From Dolichospermum flos-aquae CCAP 1403/13F (GTDB taxonomy: Bacteria; Cyanobacteriota; Cyanobacteriia; Cyanobacteriales; Nostocaceae): DNA of 64,000 bases. Each line of letters starts with the position of its first letter. Position 1 is the first letter of the stretch. Positions 10,331 to 16,725 of the stretch are shown in pieces. The notes under the pieces are model-generated. The model searched no databases and was not told where the DNA came from. It worked only from the letters and a program-made list of their open reading frames with translations. Location: NCBI RefSeq assembly GCF_012516395.1, contig NZ_CP051206.1:5087753-5151752 (forward strand). Reading direction: 5' to 3'. The position numbers were made by a program, and so were the translations under genes.

Positions 10331-10441
10331 CTTGGGTTTAAATACGATTAACCCCAGTATACTACGTTATCTCGAGATTAGAGAGTTAGACTGAATAGCA
10401 ACTTCAAAAATTCACAATAATTTCACCGTAACTTCATATTT

Positions 10442-11380
10442 ATGGATATACAACAATTTGCTCAATTAATTATCAACGGTATTGCTGTAGGCAGCATTAT
10501 CGCCCTAGCAGCAGTTGGACTGACCTTAACCTATGGGATTTTGCGGTTGTCTAATTTTGCCCACGGTGATTTTCTCACTTTGGGAGCTTATTTAACCCTC
10601 ATGGTCAATGGTATGGGTCTAAATATTTGGCTGTCAATGATTGTGGCTACCGTGGGAACTGTGGGAGGAATGTTACTAGCAGAAAAGTTGCTGTGGTCAA
10701 AAATGCGGTCTATCGGTGCTAGTTCGACAACTCTGATTATTATCTCTATCGGTCTGGCTTTATTTCTCCGCAATGGGATTATTTTTCTCTGGGGAGGTAA
10801 AAACCAAAACTATAATTTGCCGGTTATCCCTGCTTTAGAATTTAAATTTGCGACTTTAAAAGTACCACAAGATGAATACTATAAGTTCCCAGTTATCCCT
10901 GCTTTAGAATCTGTGACTTTAAAAGTACCACAAAATCAATTATTGGTACTGGGATTAGCTATTTTGGCGATTTTATCGCTTCACTACTTGCTGCAAAATA
11001 CTAAAATTGGGAAAGCAATGCGGGCAGTAGCTGATGATTTAGATTTAGCTAGAGTTTCTGGTATTAATGTTGATCGAGTAATTTTGTGGACTTGGGTAAT
11101 TGCTGGGACATTTACTTCTTTAGGTGGCAGTATGTACGGGCTAATTACCGCCGTGCGTCCGAATATGGGTTGGTTTTTGATTTTACCTTTGTTTGCTTCA
11201 GTGATTTTGGGCGGAATTGGCAATCCTTACGGAGCGATCGCCGCAGCGTTTATTATTGGTATTGCCCAAGAAGTTAGCACCCCCTGGCTAGGTTCACAGT
11301 ATAAGCAAGGTGTAGCCCTATTAATCATGATTTTGGTGCTGCTTATTCGCCCCAAGGGTTTATTTAAAGGCACGATCTAA
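10442..11380 (+). CDS. livH: LivH-type branched-chain/neutral amino acid ABC transporter permease
   Basis: A 312-residue membrane protein of the LivH family (NatD-like in cyanobacterial neutral amino acid uptake). It has about eight hydrophobic helices, the N-terminal LTYGILRLSNFAHGDFLTLGAY signature (typical of LivH) and the EAA-like loop near AMRAVADDLDLARVSGI. It would work with a LivM-type permease, two ATPases and a periplasmic binding protein, none of which are in the window. Residues about 126-165 hold an in-frame tandem duplication (PVIPALE...TLKVPQ appears twice; 10821-10870 and 10890-10933), extending a periplasmic loop. It converges with psaX, 21 bases apart. Confidence 0.88.
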   Translation: MDIQQFAQLIINGIAVGSIIALAAVGLTLTYGILRLSNFAHGDFLTLGAYLTLMVNGMGLNIWLSMIVATVGTVGGMLLAEKLLWSKMRSIGASSTTLIIISIGLALFLRNGIIFLWGGKNQNYNLPVIPALEFKFATLKVPQDEYYKFPVIPALESVTLKVPQNQLLVLGLAILAILSLHYLLQNTKIGKAMRAVADDLDLARVSGINVDRVILWTWVIAGTFTSLGGSMYGLITAVRPNMGWFLILPLFASVILGGIGNPYGAIAAAFIIGIAQEVSTPWLGSQYKQGVALLIMILVLLIRPKGLFKGTI

Positions 11381-11432
11381 GCAGCACCAGCCTACTTCTA
11401 ACTAGTCAATGATGTGGAAGTAGTAAGCTGCT
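11380..11432. terminator. Long hairpin between convergent livH and psaX
   Basis: Nested inverted repeats AGCAGC...GCTGCT and CTACTTC...GAAGTAG span the livH stop and the last codons of psaX. It could end transcription from both sides, but there is no clear T-tract on the plus side beyond a short run, so the role is inferred. Confidence 0.4.
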
Positions 11433-11521
11433 ACTAAAAAGTTAATAGCCAAAAGTAGCAATGCCCAACCAGTACGGAAAACGTAGGAAGGTTTAGCAGC
11501 AGGTTTGCTCTTAGCAGTCAT
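11402..11521 (-). CDS. psaX: Photosystem I subunit PsaX
   Basis: A 39-residue protein with one transmembrane helix (about 19-35, WALLLLAINFLVAAYYF) and a short basic N-terminus. The sequence around SYVFRTGWALLLLAINFLVA matches the small photosystem I protein PsaX, present in a subset of cyanobacteria at the periphery of the complex. The ATG at 11521 is preceded by AGGAGA, a good ribosome site. A TnpB gene on the same strand ends only 25 bases upstream of the start, so the native promoter has probably been displaced and psaX may now rely on read-through. The gene converges with the livH-type permease. Confidence 0.85.
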   Translation of the reverse strand: MTAKSKPAAKPSYVFRTGWALLLLAINFLVAAYYFHIID

Positions 11522-11546
11522 AAGCGGTTCTCCTAATTTAGTGACT

Positions 11547-12893
11547 TTATGAACTACCCCATCTTACTTCGTTGAAGATGGGGTTTCTACGTCCCCCATC
11601 AGTAAGTTGAGATTTTTGACGTTTCACTCGACCCAGTTGCTTCATACTTCCAGCATTCTTGCGTTTGCTGGTATTTGAAGTAGAGCTAGAATCATCCACG
11701 TCTAAGAGGCTAGTTCCTAACCCCTGTAGATTATTTGAGTACCAAAGTAGCATTACTTCTGCGGCGGCGATATCGCGCTGTTGGGTATACCCGCAGTTAT
11801 GGCAAACATGAGTCCGTTGGTCTAAAGTTTTCTTTTCTTGATGCCCACATTTTGGACAGGTTTGAGATGGTCTTACCTTCCTTGTAGGAACTTCTACAAA
11901 TAAGCCACCAACATCTGATAATTTCGCTTTTAGAGCGGACTTTATCATCCCCATTCCCACATCAAGAATTGATTTATTTAACCCAGATTTTTGCCTTTTA
12001 CGTCTACCTTTTTTAGCTTTGGCACTCATTTTTTTGACTTCTAATTTTTCAGTAACTACCGTGCTATTACCGCTGATTATTCGTGTAGTTTCTTGGTGAA
12101 CAAAGTTCTGTCTTTGGTTAGCAACTTTTCTCGAAAGTTTACTAACTAACTTCTGAACTTTCTTCCACCTTCTAGAAGCCTTAACTTTCTTTTTGAAATT
12201 GGGAGAACGTTTTCGACGTTTTGATTTACCCAACTCTTGATTTTTTTGTTCTGCTTTTCGGAAAAACCGAGGTGCAGCCACTAAACCATTTTCTTCACCA
12301 TTTGTCCAAGCAATTGCATCATTACAACCTAAATCAATTGCCATAACACCATTATCAGTTTTGCGGCTATTCTTTAACAAAATATCATCAATTTCTAAGA
12401 CGATGGAAGCATACCATTTACCATTGCGGTTAACGATATCTAAAGCTTTAGGATGCCCCCAAAGTCTAGCCTTACCACGCATTTGGATTTGACCAATCTT
12501 TGATAATTCTAAATAGCCGTTATCCCCTGTGCTATGTACTTTCCAACCCGTAAAAGATGGGTAAGTCCAACCGGAATAATGGCGAGGCGATTTGAATCTA
12601 GGATACTTTCCTAGTCCCTTGAAAAACCTTCCAAAAGCAAAATCAACCCGTTTTAATGTGGCTTGTAATGCTTGGGAATTAATTTCTTTATATTCTATCC
12701 AGACTTCTTTGAAATCCGGTAAACAGTTCTGTTGCTCAAAGTAAGAAACAGATTTACCAAACTTTTTATATGAAGTAATGCGGTTAGATACAGCAGCATT
12801 ATACAAATCTTTATGAAGTTGGCGGTGGTAGTGCAACATTTCACTGACTTGTTTATTAGGATATAGTCGGAAAGTCGCTCTCCGTAACGCCAT
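11547..12893 (-). CDS. tnpB: TnpB RNA-guided nuclease, canonical catalytic residues
   Basis: A 448-residue TnpB. It has the N-terminal RATFRLYPNKQV start typical of the family and a basic helical middle. RuvC-I Asp187 is in VMAIDLGCND and RuvC-II Glu282 in VVTEKLEVKKM. A full zinc ribbon follows (C346, C349, C364, C367 in TCPKCGH...HVCHNCGY), then RuvC-III Asp374 in QQRDIAAAEV. All catalytic positions look intact. The end of the gene folds into the element's right-end hairpin, as expected if the guide (omega/reRNA) is transcribed from the 3' part of tnpB. A guide taken from the flank would match the psaX leader. Upstream, a divergent RHH gene starts 72 bases away with an inverted repeat between them. 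Confidence 0.9.
   Translation of the reverse strand: MALRRATFRLYPNKQVSEMLHYHRQLHKDLYNAAVSNRITSYKKFGKSVSYFEQQNCLPDFKEVWIEYKEINSQALQATLKRVDFAFGRFFKGLGKYPRFKSPRHYSGWTYPSFTGWKVHSTGDNGYLELSKIGQIQMRGKARLWGHPKALDIVNRNGKWYASIVLEIDDILLKNSRKTDNGVMAIDLGCNDAIAWTNGEENGLVAAPRFFRKAEQKNQELGKSKRRKRSPNFKKKVKASRRWKKVQKLVSKLSRKVANQRQNFVHQETTRIISGNSTVVTEKLEVKKMSAKAKKGRRKRQKSGLNKSILDVGMGMIKSALKAKLSDVGGLFVEVPTRKVRPSQTCPKCGHQEKKTLDQRTHVCHNCGYTQQRDIAAAEVMLLWYSNNLQGLGTSLLDVDDSSSTSNTSKRKNAGSMKQLGRVKRQKSQLTDGGRRNPIFNEVRWGSS
11557..11583 (-). repeat. Right-end hairpin of TnpB element 2
   Basis: CCCCATCTT and AAGATGGGG pair across a 9-base loop, inside the last codons of tnpB. This is the position of the right-end hairpin and of the 3' scaffold of the guide RNA in IS605-type TnpB elements. 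The psaX ribosome site lies about 30 bases further along the same strand. Confidence 0.65.
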
Positions 12894-12937
12894 TGATGTT
12901 TTTACCTCTTGTTTCTGTTTACTTCAAATACTATTAT

Positions 12938-12957
12938 ATATCTATCTACATAGATAT
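12938..12957. promoter_or_regulatory. Perfect inverted repeat between tnpB 2 and the RHH gene (putative operator)
   Basis: ATATCTAT-CTAC-ATAGATAT, two 8-base arms around a 4-base spacer, sits in the 72-base divergent intergenic region, 8 bases before the RHH start and about 45 bases before the tnpB start. Ribbon-helix-helix dimers bind short palindromes of this kind, so it is a natural operator for the adjacent gene product. An equivalent repeat occupies the same place in element 3. Confidence 0.6.
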
Positions 12958-12965
12958 GTCAACTC

Positions 12966-13178
12966 ATGAAAAAACCAAGAACACAAACTGAATGGCAACA
13001 GAGAAACAAAGACAAAGTTAACAAGTATAATGCTAGATATAGAAAGAGTAAAATTCGGATTGGGCTAACGATAGATAAAGAAGTTGCTGAAAGGATATCG
13101 GCAATAAAAGACCCAAGTCAAAGTTATGGTGAATGGTTGCGTCAGATAATAGATAATTTACTTGCGAACCAATGCTAA
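12966..13178 (+). CDS. Small ribbon-helix-helix (CopG/Arc-like) protein paired with TnpB
   Basis: A 70-residue basic protein. Residues 1-30 are Arg/Lys/Gln-rich. Residues about 31-65 (RIGLTIDKEVAERISAI then SYGEWLRQIIDNLL) fit a beta strand followed by two helices, the ribbon-helix-helix DNA-binding fold. It is divergent from tnpB 2 and lies inside the element's hairpin ends, in the place where TnpA would be in an autonomous IS605 element. An inverted repeat lies directly upstream. I infer that it represses its own promoter and tnpB. It could instead be an antitoxin-like remnant, but no toxin partner is seen. Confidence 0.68.
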   Translation: MKKPRTQTEWQQRNKDKVNKYNARYRKSKIRIGLTIDKEVAERISAIKDPSQSYGEWLRQIIDNLLANQC

Positions 13179-13266
13179 TATTTTGTCAAAAACTCAACTG
13201 TCCTCAAAATTCTTTTACTTGCAATAAAAAACATTTTAAGAACGTTTCGTTTTTGACTTGCTTACA

Positions 13267-13298
13267 TCCCCACACTAGGAGTACATTGAGGGTGGGGA
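13267..13298. repeat. Left-end hairpin of TnpB element 2
   Basis: Arms TCCCCACACT (13267-13276) and AGGGTGGGGA (13289-13298) with a 12-base loop. The GC-rich stem resembles the right-end stem of the same element, as expected for IS200/IS605 ends recognised as single-strand hairpins. Confidence 0.6.
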
Positions 13299-13334
13299 AT
13301 TACGCAAAACTGTTAAAAATATTTTTGTAAGGTT

Positions 13335-13380
13335 GGTCAGTTGTCAGTGGTCAGTTGTCCGTTGTCCGTTGTCAGTGGAC
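13335..13380. repeat. Heptanucleotide repeat tract (GTCAGTT/GTCCGTT units)
   Basis: Six to seven degenerate 7-base units lie 3' of lipA, between the lipA stop and the TnpB element 2 left end. The unit is the reverse complement of the TGACAAC unit found at 3805, 57811 and 58501. Confidence 0.8.
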
Positions 13381-13411
13381 AATTTTCTTCTGCCCCCTGC
13401 CCCCTACAACC

Positions 13412-14308
13412 TCATTCCTCTCCAGCGTGATAGGAACTACGAACCAGGGGACCGGAACGGACGTGATTAAATCCCATTTCCTGGGCTATATTGGTCAGTT
13501 CGGTAAATTCGGCTGGAGTCCAATATTTTTGGACGGGTAGATGTTCTAAAGAAGGACGCATATACTGGCCAATGGTGAGGCGATCGCATTTTACAGATCG
13601 TAAATCCGCCATTGTCTCAATTAATTCCTCTATTGTTTCTCCATGTCCCACCATCACACCTGACTTTGTGGGAATCTGATGATTCAATTCTTTAACTGTC
13701 GCTAATACAGCCAAGGAGCGGTCATATTTTGCCCCTCGGCGCACGGTTGGGGTTAACCTGCGGACTGTTTCAACATTATGGTTAAAACAAGCTGGTTGAG
13801 CCTGAATAATCATCGCTAGGCTGTGACGTTGAACTTCTGCACCCCCACTACCCCAAAAATCTGATGTCAGCACTTCAATTTGAGCTTCAGGGTTCAGGTG
13901 GCGGATAGTTTCCATTGTTTTCACAAAATGACCTGCTCCGCCGTCAGCTAAGTCATCACGAGCTACAGAAGTCAATACCACATACCGCAACCCTAAAAGT
14001 TGTACTGATTCTGCCACCTTTTGGGGTTCTTGTTCATCCAAAGCCATTGGGGCATGACCTTTATCTACTTGACAAAAAGCACAGGCGCGAGTGCAAGTTG
14101 GACCCATTAATAAAAAAGTTGCTGTTTTTTGGGCGTAGCATTCACCCCGATTTGGACAACGCCCCTCTTCACAAATTGTGTGGATTTCTCGTTGCTTAAT
14201 GATACGTTGGACAGTAGAGATTTCACTAGCTTTGCCAAGAGGGCGACGCAACCAGCTAGGCATAGTCATAATTTCTGACTTGATATCAACTTGTTGTGGA
14301 GAATTCAT
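13412..14308 (-). CDS. lipA: Lipoyl synthase
   Basis: A 298-residue radical-SAM enzyme that inserts two sulphurs into octanoyl groups on lipoyl-dependent enzymes. Both iron-sulphur sites are visible: the auxiliary cluster cysteines C46, C51, C57 in [12 protein letters not shown] and the radical-SAM cysteines C72, C76, C79 in CTRACAFC. The C-terminal R-S-S-Y motif ([10 protein letters not shown]) is present. The start at 14308 has GAGG 8-9 bases upstream. The gene lies between TnpB elements 2 and 3. The left end of element 3 lies within about 25 bases of its start, and a small RHH gene inside that element runs toward it in the same direction, so lipA expression may now depend on that promoter. 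Confidence 0.95.
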   Translation of the reverse strand: MNSPQQVDIKSEIMTMPSWLRRPLGKASEISTVQRIIKQREIHTICEEGRCPNRGECYAQKTATFLLMGPTCTRACAFCQVDKGHAPMALDEQEPQKVAESVQLLGLRYVVLTSVARDDLADGGAGHFVKTMETIRHLNPEAQIEVLTSDFWGSGGAEVQRHSLAMIIQAQPACFNHNVETVRRLTPTVRRGAKYDRSLAVLATVKELNHQIPTKSGVMVGHGETIEELIETMADLRSVKCDRLTIGQYMRPSLEHLPVQKYWTPAEFTELTNIAQEMGFNHVRSGPLVRSSYHAGEE

Positions 14309-14391
14309 AAGACCTCACGGTAGGTGGGAAACTCAGCGTCTTTAGACCTGAGAGGGAAGCGACGCGGGCGGTTTTAACCGCCGTGTCCTTC

Positions 14392-14526
14392 CTAATCTAG
14401 TTTGTATTCTCTAATCAGTCTTTGTGTAGCCGATGACTGAGATACCCCCCAGTTTGCGGCAATCTTTTCTAGCTTTGCCTTGTCTTCTTCCGACAAATAA
14501 ATAACAGTACCTTTTTTCCTAGACAT
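14392..14526 (-). CDS. 44-residue ribbon-helix-helix protein paired with TnpB 3
   Basis: A very short frame (ATG at 14526, stop at 14392). It begins MSRKKGTVIYLSEEDKAKL, continues through a helix ending near KIAANWGVS and ends with a second helix QSSATQRLIREYKLD. The beta strand, helix, turn, helix pattern is that of a minimal CopG/Arc-type ribbon-helix-helix DNA-binding protein. It is divergent from tnpB 3 with 59 bases between the starts, which contain a perfect inverted repeat. Downstream it points at lipA, 83 bases away. The arrangement matches the RHH-tnpB pair at 12-13 kb although the two RHH proteins differ clearly in sequence. Function as repressor of tnpB is inferred. Confidence 0.7.
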   Translation of the reverse strand: MSRKKGTVIYLSEEDKAKLEKIAANWGVSQSSATQRLIREYKLD

Positions 14527-14550
14527 GATGACAATTGAATATTAGTATGC

Positions 14551-14568
14551 TATGATAATAATATCATA
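14551..14568. promoter_or_regulatory. Perfect inverted repeat between RHH gene and tnpB 3 (putative operator)
   Basis: TATGATA-ATAA-TATCATA, two 7-base arms with a 4-base spacer, in the 59-base divergent region. Its geometry (7-8 base arms, 4-base spacer, centred between the two starts) matches the repeat at 12938-12957 while the sequence differs, as would be expected of two diverged repressor-operator pairs. Confidence 0.6.
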
Positions 14569-14585
14569 ACATTGCAGCCCGAACA

Positions 14586-15929
14586 ATGCCTAAAGTTCAG
14601 AAGTTCATGGGGGTACAACAGGTTTTGTTGTCTCCCGATTATGAGATAAAGGCAATTTTAGAATATCTTTGTCAACAGTCGGGTAAGCTCTATAACAGTG
14701 GTGTTTATTTTGCTAGACAAACATTTTTTAAAACTGGAAAACTTTTAACGGGTAAGTTTGATTTAGCTTATGAACCTTCAGTAGCTAAAACTATGGTCGC
14801 TCAATCAATGCCATCTACACCCGCACAACAAACTTTATTGTCTGTGATTGAGGCTTTTAAATCTTTCAAAGGATTACGTTCTTTATTCCTTAACGGACAA
14901 TTACCTTTTAAACCGAAAGCTCCCGGCTATCTAACAGGTTCTAAACTTTTCAAAGTTGCCTATCCTAATAGCGGTGGACAAAGACCAACTCTAATTAATG
15001 GACAACTTAGATTTTCGTTAGGACTAACTGTAAAAAGATGGTTTGGAATTTCTGAATTTTTCCTACCAATGCCGTTAAACATAGATATATCAAAGGTTAA
15101 AGAGTTCACCATCCTACCTAAGAACGGGGCTTTTTATCTGGAAATGTCTTATGAAGTCGAGAAGCAAAACCACGTTTTAGACATCAATCAAGCTCTGTCT
15201 ATTGACTTGGGAACGGCTGATAATTTAGCTGCTTGTGTTGATACATTGGGTAATTCACTATTGATTGATGCCCGGGCGATGAAGGCAATGAATCAATTAT
15301 GGAACAAGAAAGTATCTACCCGCAAGGACGGAAAACCGGAGGCTTATTGGGATAATTGGTTAAACCGTGTGACCCGTAAACGCAACCACCAAATGCGTGA
15401 CGGCATTAATAAAGCTGCAAAACTAATTATTGATCATTGCTTAAAATACGGCATTGGTACATTAGTTATTGGCTGGAATGATGGGTTTAAATCTAACGCT
15501 AATATGGGGAGAATTAATAATCAAAAGTTTGTCCAAATGCCGTTAGGTAAACTCAAAACCCGGCTAATGCAACTTTGTGATTTACACGGTATTAGATTTC
15601 AAGAAACCGAAGAAGCATACACATCAAAAGCTAGTTTTCTAGATGGAGACTCCCTACCTAAGTTTGGTGTTAGCGAAGCGGGGCGAAGCCCAAAACCAGA
15701 CGGGTGGAAAGCATCTGGAAAGCGTGTTAAGCGTGGTTTGTACAAATCTGGTAATGGTTCATTAATAAATGCAGATTTAAATGGCGCGGCCAACATTCTG
15801 CAAAAAGTAGCCAGCAATTTAGGCATAGACCTAAGCTTACTGGGTAGGCGTTGTTTGACGAACGCAGCGAGAATTAGGGTTTGGGTTTTACCTAAATCTA
15901 TTCTGTCAGTAGAATCTCAGTCCCTTTAG
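14586..15929 (+). CDS. tnpB: TnpB-family protein, zinc-ribbon-less, RuvC-II glutamate not evident
   Basis: A 447-residue TnpB/OrfB-type protein. RuvC-I Asp207 is in LSIDLGTADN and RuvC-III Asp397 in INADLNGAANILQK. At the usual RuvC-II glutamate the sequence reads TLVIGWNDGFKSN, with Asp rather than Glu. No CxxC zinc ribbon is present; the YTSKASFLDGD stretch takes its place, as in a known cyanobacterial OrfB subgroup. Residues near 363-368 (SEAGRS) are encoded by a short GC-rich repeat (15672-15690) that seems to have inserted in frame. The stop codon lies in the right-end hairpin. A divergent RHH gene and operator-like repeat precede it. Family is certain; nuclease activity is uncertain. 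Confidence 0.82.
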   Translation: MPKVQKFMGVQQVLLSPDYEIKAILEYLCQQSGKLYNSGVYFARQTFFKTGKLLTGKFDLAYEPSVAKTMVAQSMPSTPAQQTLLSVIEAFKSFKGLRSLFLNGQLPFKPKAPGYLTGSKLFKVAYPNSGGQRPTLINGQLRFSLGLTVKRWFGISEFFLPMPLNIDISKVKEFTILPKNGAFYLEMSYEVEKQNHVLDINQALSIDLGTADNLAACVDTLGNSLLIDARAMKAMNQLWNKKVSTRKDGKPEAYWDNWLNRVTRKRNHQMRDGINKAAKLIIDHCLKYGIGTLVIGWNDGFKSNANMGRINNQKFVQMPLGKLKTRLMQLCDLHGIRFQETEEAYTSKASFLDGDSLPKFGVSEAGRSPKPDGWKASGKRVKRGLYKSGNGSLINADLNGAANILQKVASNLGIDLSLLGRRCLTNAARIRVWVLPKSILSVESQSL

Positions 15930-15940
15930 GGCTGAGAGTG

Positions 15941-16555
15941 TCAAATAGTAGCGAATAGGGAATAGGGGAGGAGAAAGTCCAAAAATGTGTAGTTTAGACA
16001 ACTATGGTGCAAATTGATCAAAACGTCAGTAAAAGTTTCATCCAACACTTGCATTTTGAGAATTTGTGTTAGAAAATACTCTTCCCCAATCTACATAAAT
16101 TTTGGATACAGCGAGAGAATTCTTAAAAGCAGTGGGCAACCAGCCATCTAAACAGAAAATTAAGTAGTTTTGTATTTGGTAATAATTCTTGTCATCTGAA
16201 ATACTTAGTATTAATAACAAGAATAGTCACCTCGAACTTGAAAAAGCTATTATCAGCATTGAGTTTAGGAGCGAGATACTCAGGATGAGATTTCGATCTG
16301 TACTCTTTGCGATCAGTTTTATCGCAAGCCTGTCATGGCACATTCAAAATACAACTCAACTTGCAAAAGACAATGAAAGCTCTGTTAAATCTGGGCAAAA
16401 TTATCTTATTTTTCGACAACGTTCTGCGACAACATCAAAACTGATTTATGTACAGAAAGTAGGGTTTGAGCTAAATTCTGCTATATCTGAATTTTAGCTT
16501 AAAAAAGTAGAAGCCCCTCACCTGCCCGATAAGGAAATGAGAGGCTTCTAGCTTC
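15941..16555. other. Mostly non-coding stretch downstream of TnpB element 3
   Basis: Apart from one doubtful small frame (16285-16497) I see only AT-rich DNA with no recognisable gene. Short frames on either strand are not supported by ribosome sites. It may include decayed coding sequence. Confidence 0.4.
16285..16497 (+). CDS. Small hypothetical protein with signal-peptide-like start (doubtful)
   Basis: From the ATG at 16285 a 70-residue frame begins MRFRSVLFAISFIASLSW, which looks like an N-terminal export signal, followed by a polar segment without recognisable motifs. The ribosome site is weak. It may be the start of a truncated secreted protein or a chance frame; a longer in-frame start at 16189 has no better support. 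A MITE begins 59 bases downstream. Confidence 0.25.
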   Translation: MRFRSVLFAISFIASLSWHIQNTTQLAKDNESSVKSGQNYLIFRQRSATTSKLIYVQKVGFELNSAISEF

Positions 16556-16724
16556 TAAGAGGATGTTTGAAAAGTTTTTAATGTATAAATAAACCCCTCT
16601 CCAAACCTCTCCCCGACGCGGGGAGAGGCTTTGAAACCCCCATTCCCTTGTAGGGAAGGGGGGAAGGGGGGTTAGGTTTCTGGAGATTATCGGTTTCATC
16701 TAATACTTTTCAAACAACCTCTAA
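16556..16724. mobile_element. MITE with ~20-base terminal inverted repeats (family shared with 60 kb region)
   Basis: The left end TAAGAGGATGTTTGAAAAGT (16556-16575) is mirrored by ACTTTTCAAACAACCTCTAA (16705-16724), with about 17-18 of 20 positions matching. The 169-base interior holds GC-rich hairpins (CCTCTCCCC/GGGGAGAGG) and no gene. The same terminal sequence occurs at 60175-60290 and 60744-60903. The right end is one base from the stop of the large gene at 16726. Confidence 0.75.
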
Positions 16725-16725
16725 G

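Larger units (their letters stand above)
8726..10369 (-). mobile_element. TnpB-type element 1 (zinc-ribbon-less TnpB, decayed partner gene)
   Basis: The segment contains one large TnpB-type gene and, upstream of it, a 22-codon remnant that resembles the start of a helix-turn-helix protein. The 9-base sequence TAACGTAGT at 8726-8734 is mirrored exactly as ACTACGTTA at 10361-10369, just outside the gene cargo. This gives candidate ends about 1.64 kb apart. Classical IS605/IS607 elements do not carry terminal inverted repeats, so these ends are tentative. The element lies between the chemotaxis cluster and a permease gene and does not interrupt either. Confidence 0.5.
11547..13300 (-). mobile_element. 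TnpB element 2 (RHH gene + TnpB, IS605-like ends, no TnpA)
   Basis: The element is bounded by two imperfect-loop hairpins typical of IS200/IS605 ends. The left-end hairpin at 13267-13298 has arms TCCCCACACT/AGGGTGGGGA. The right-end hairpin at 11557-11583 has arms CCCCATCTT/AAGATGGGG and overlaps the end of tnpB. Between them lie tnpB on the minus strand and a small RHH gene on the plus strand. No Y1 (TnpA) transposase gene is present. Exact ends cannot be fixed because this family makes no target duplication. Confidence 0.72.
14331..15940 (+). mobile_element. TnpB element 3 (RHH gene + TnpB, IS605-like ends, no TnpA)
   Basis: Both ends carry look-alike hairpins: CTCAG...CTGAG at 14332-14352 on the left and CTCAG...CTGAG at 15916-15936 on the right, the latter overlapping the tnpB stop. 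A second perfect palindrome (GGCGGTTTTAACCGCC, 14367-14382) lies just inside the left end. The interior holds a 44-codon RHH gene on the minus strand and tnpB on the plus strand, with no TnpA gene. The layout repeats that of element 2 in mirror orientation. Confidence 0.72.

Noticed and set aside
16038..16220. 60-codon minus-strand frame (SKIYVDWGRVFSN...)
   Set aside because: No ribosome site, no recognised family and no coupling to neighbours; not enough to call a gene.
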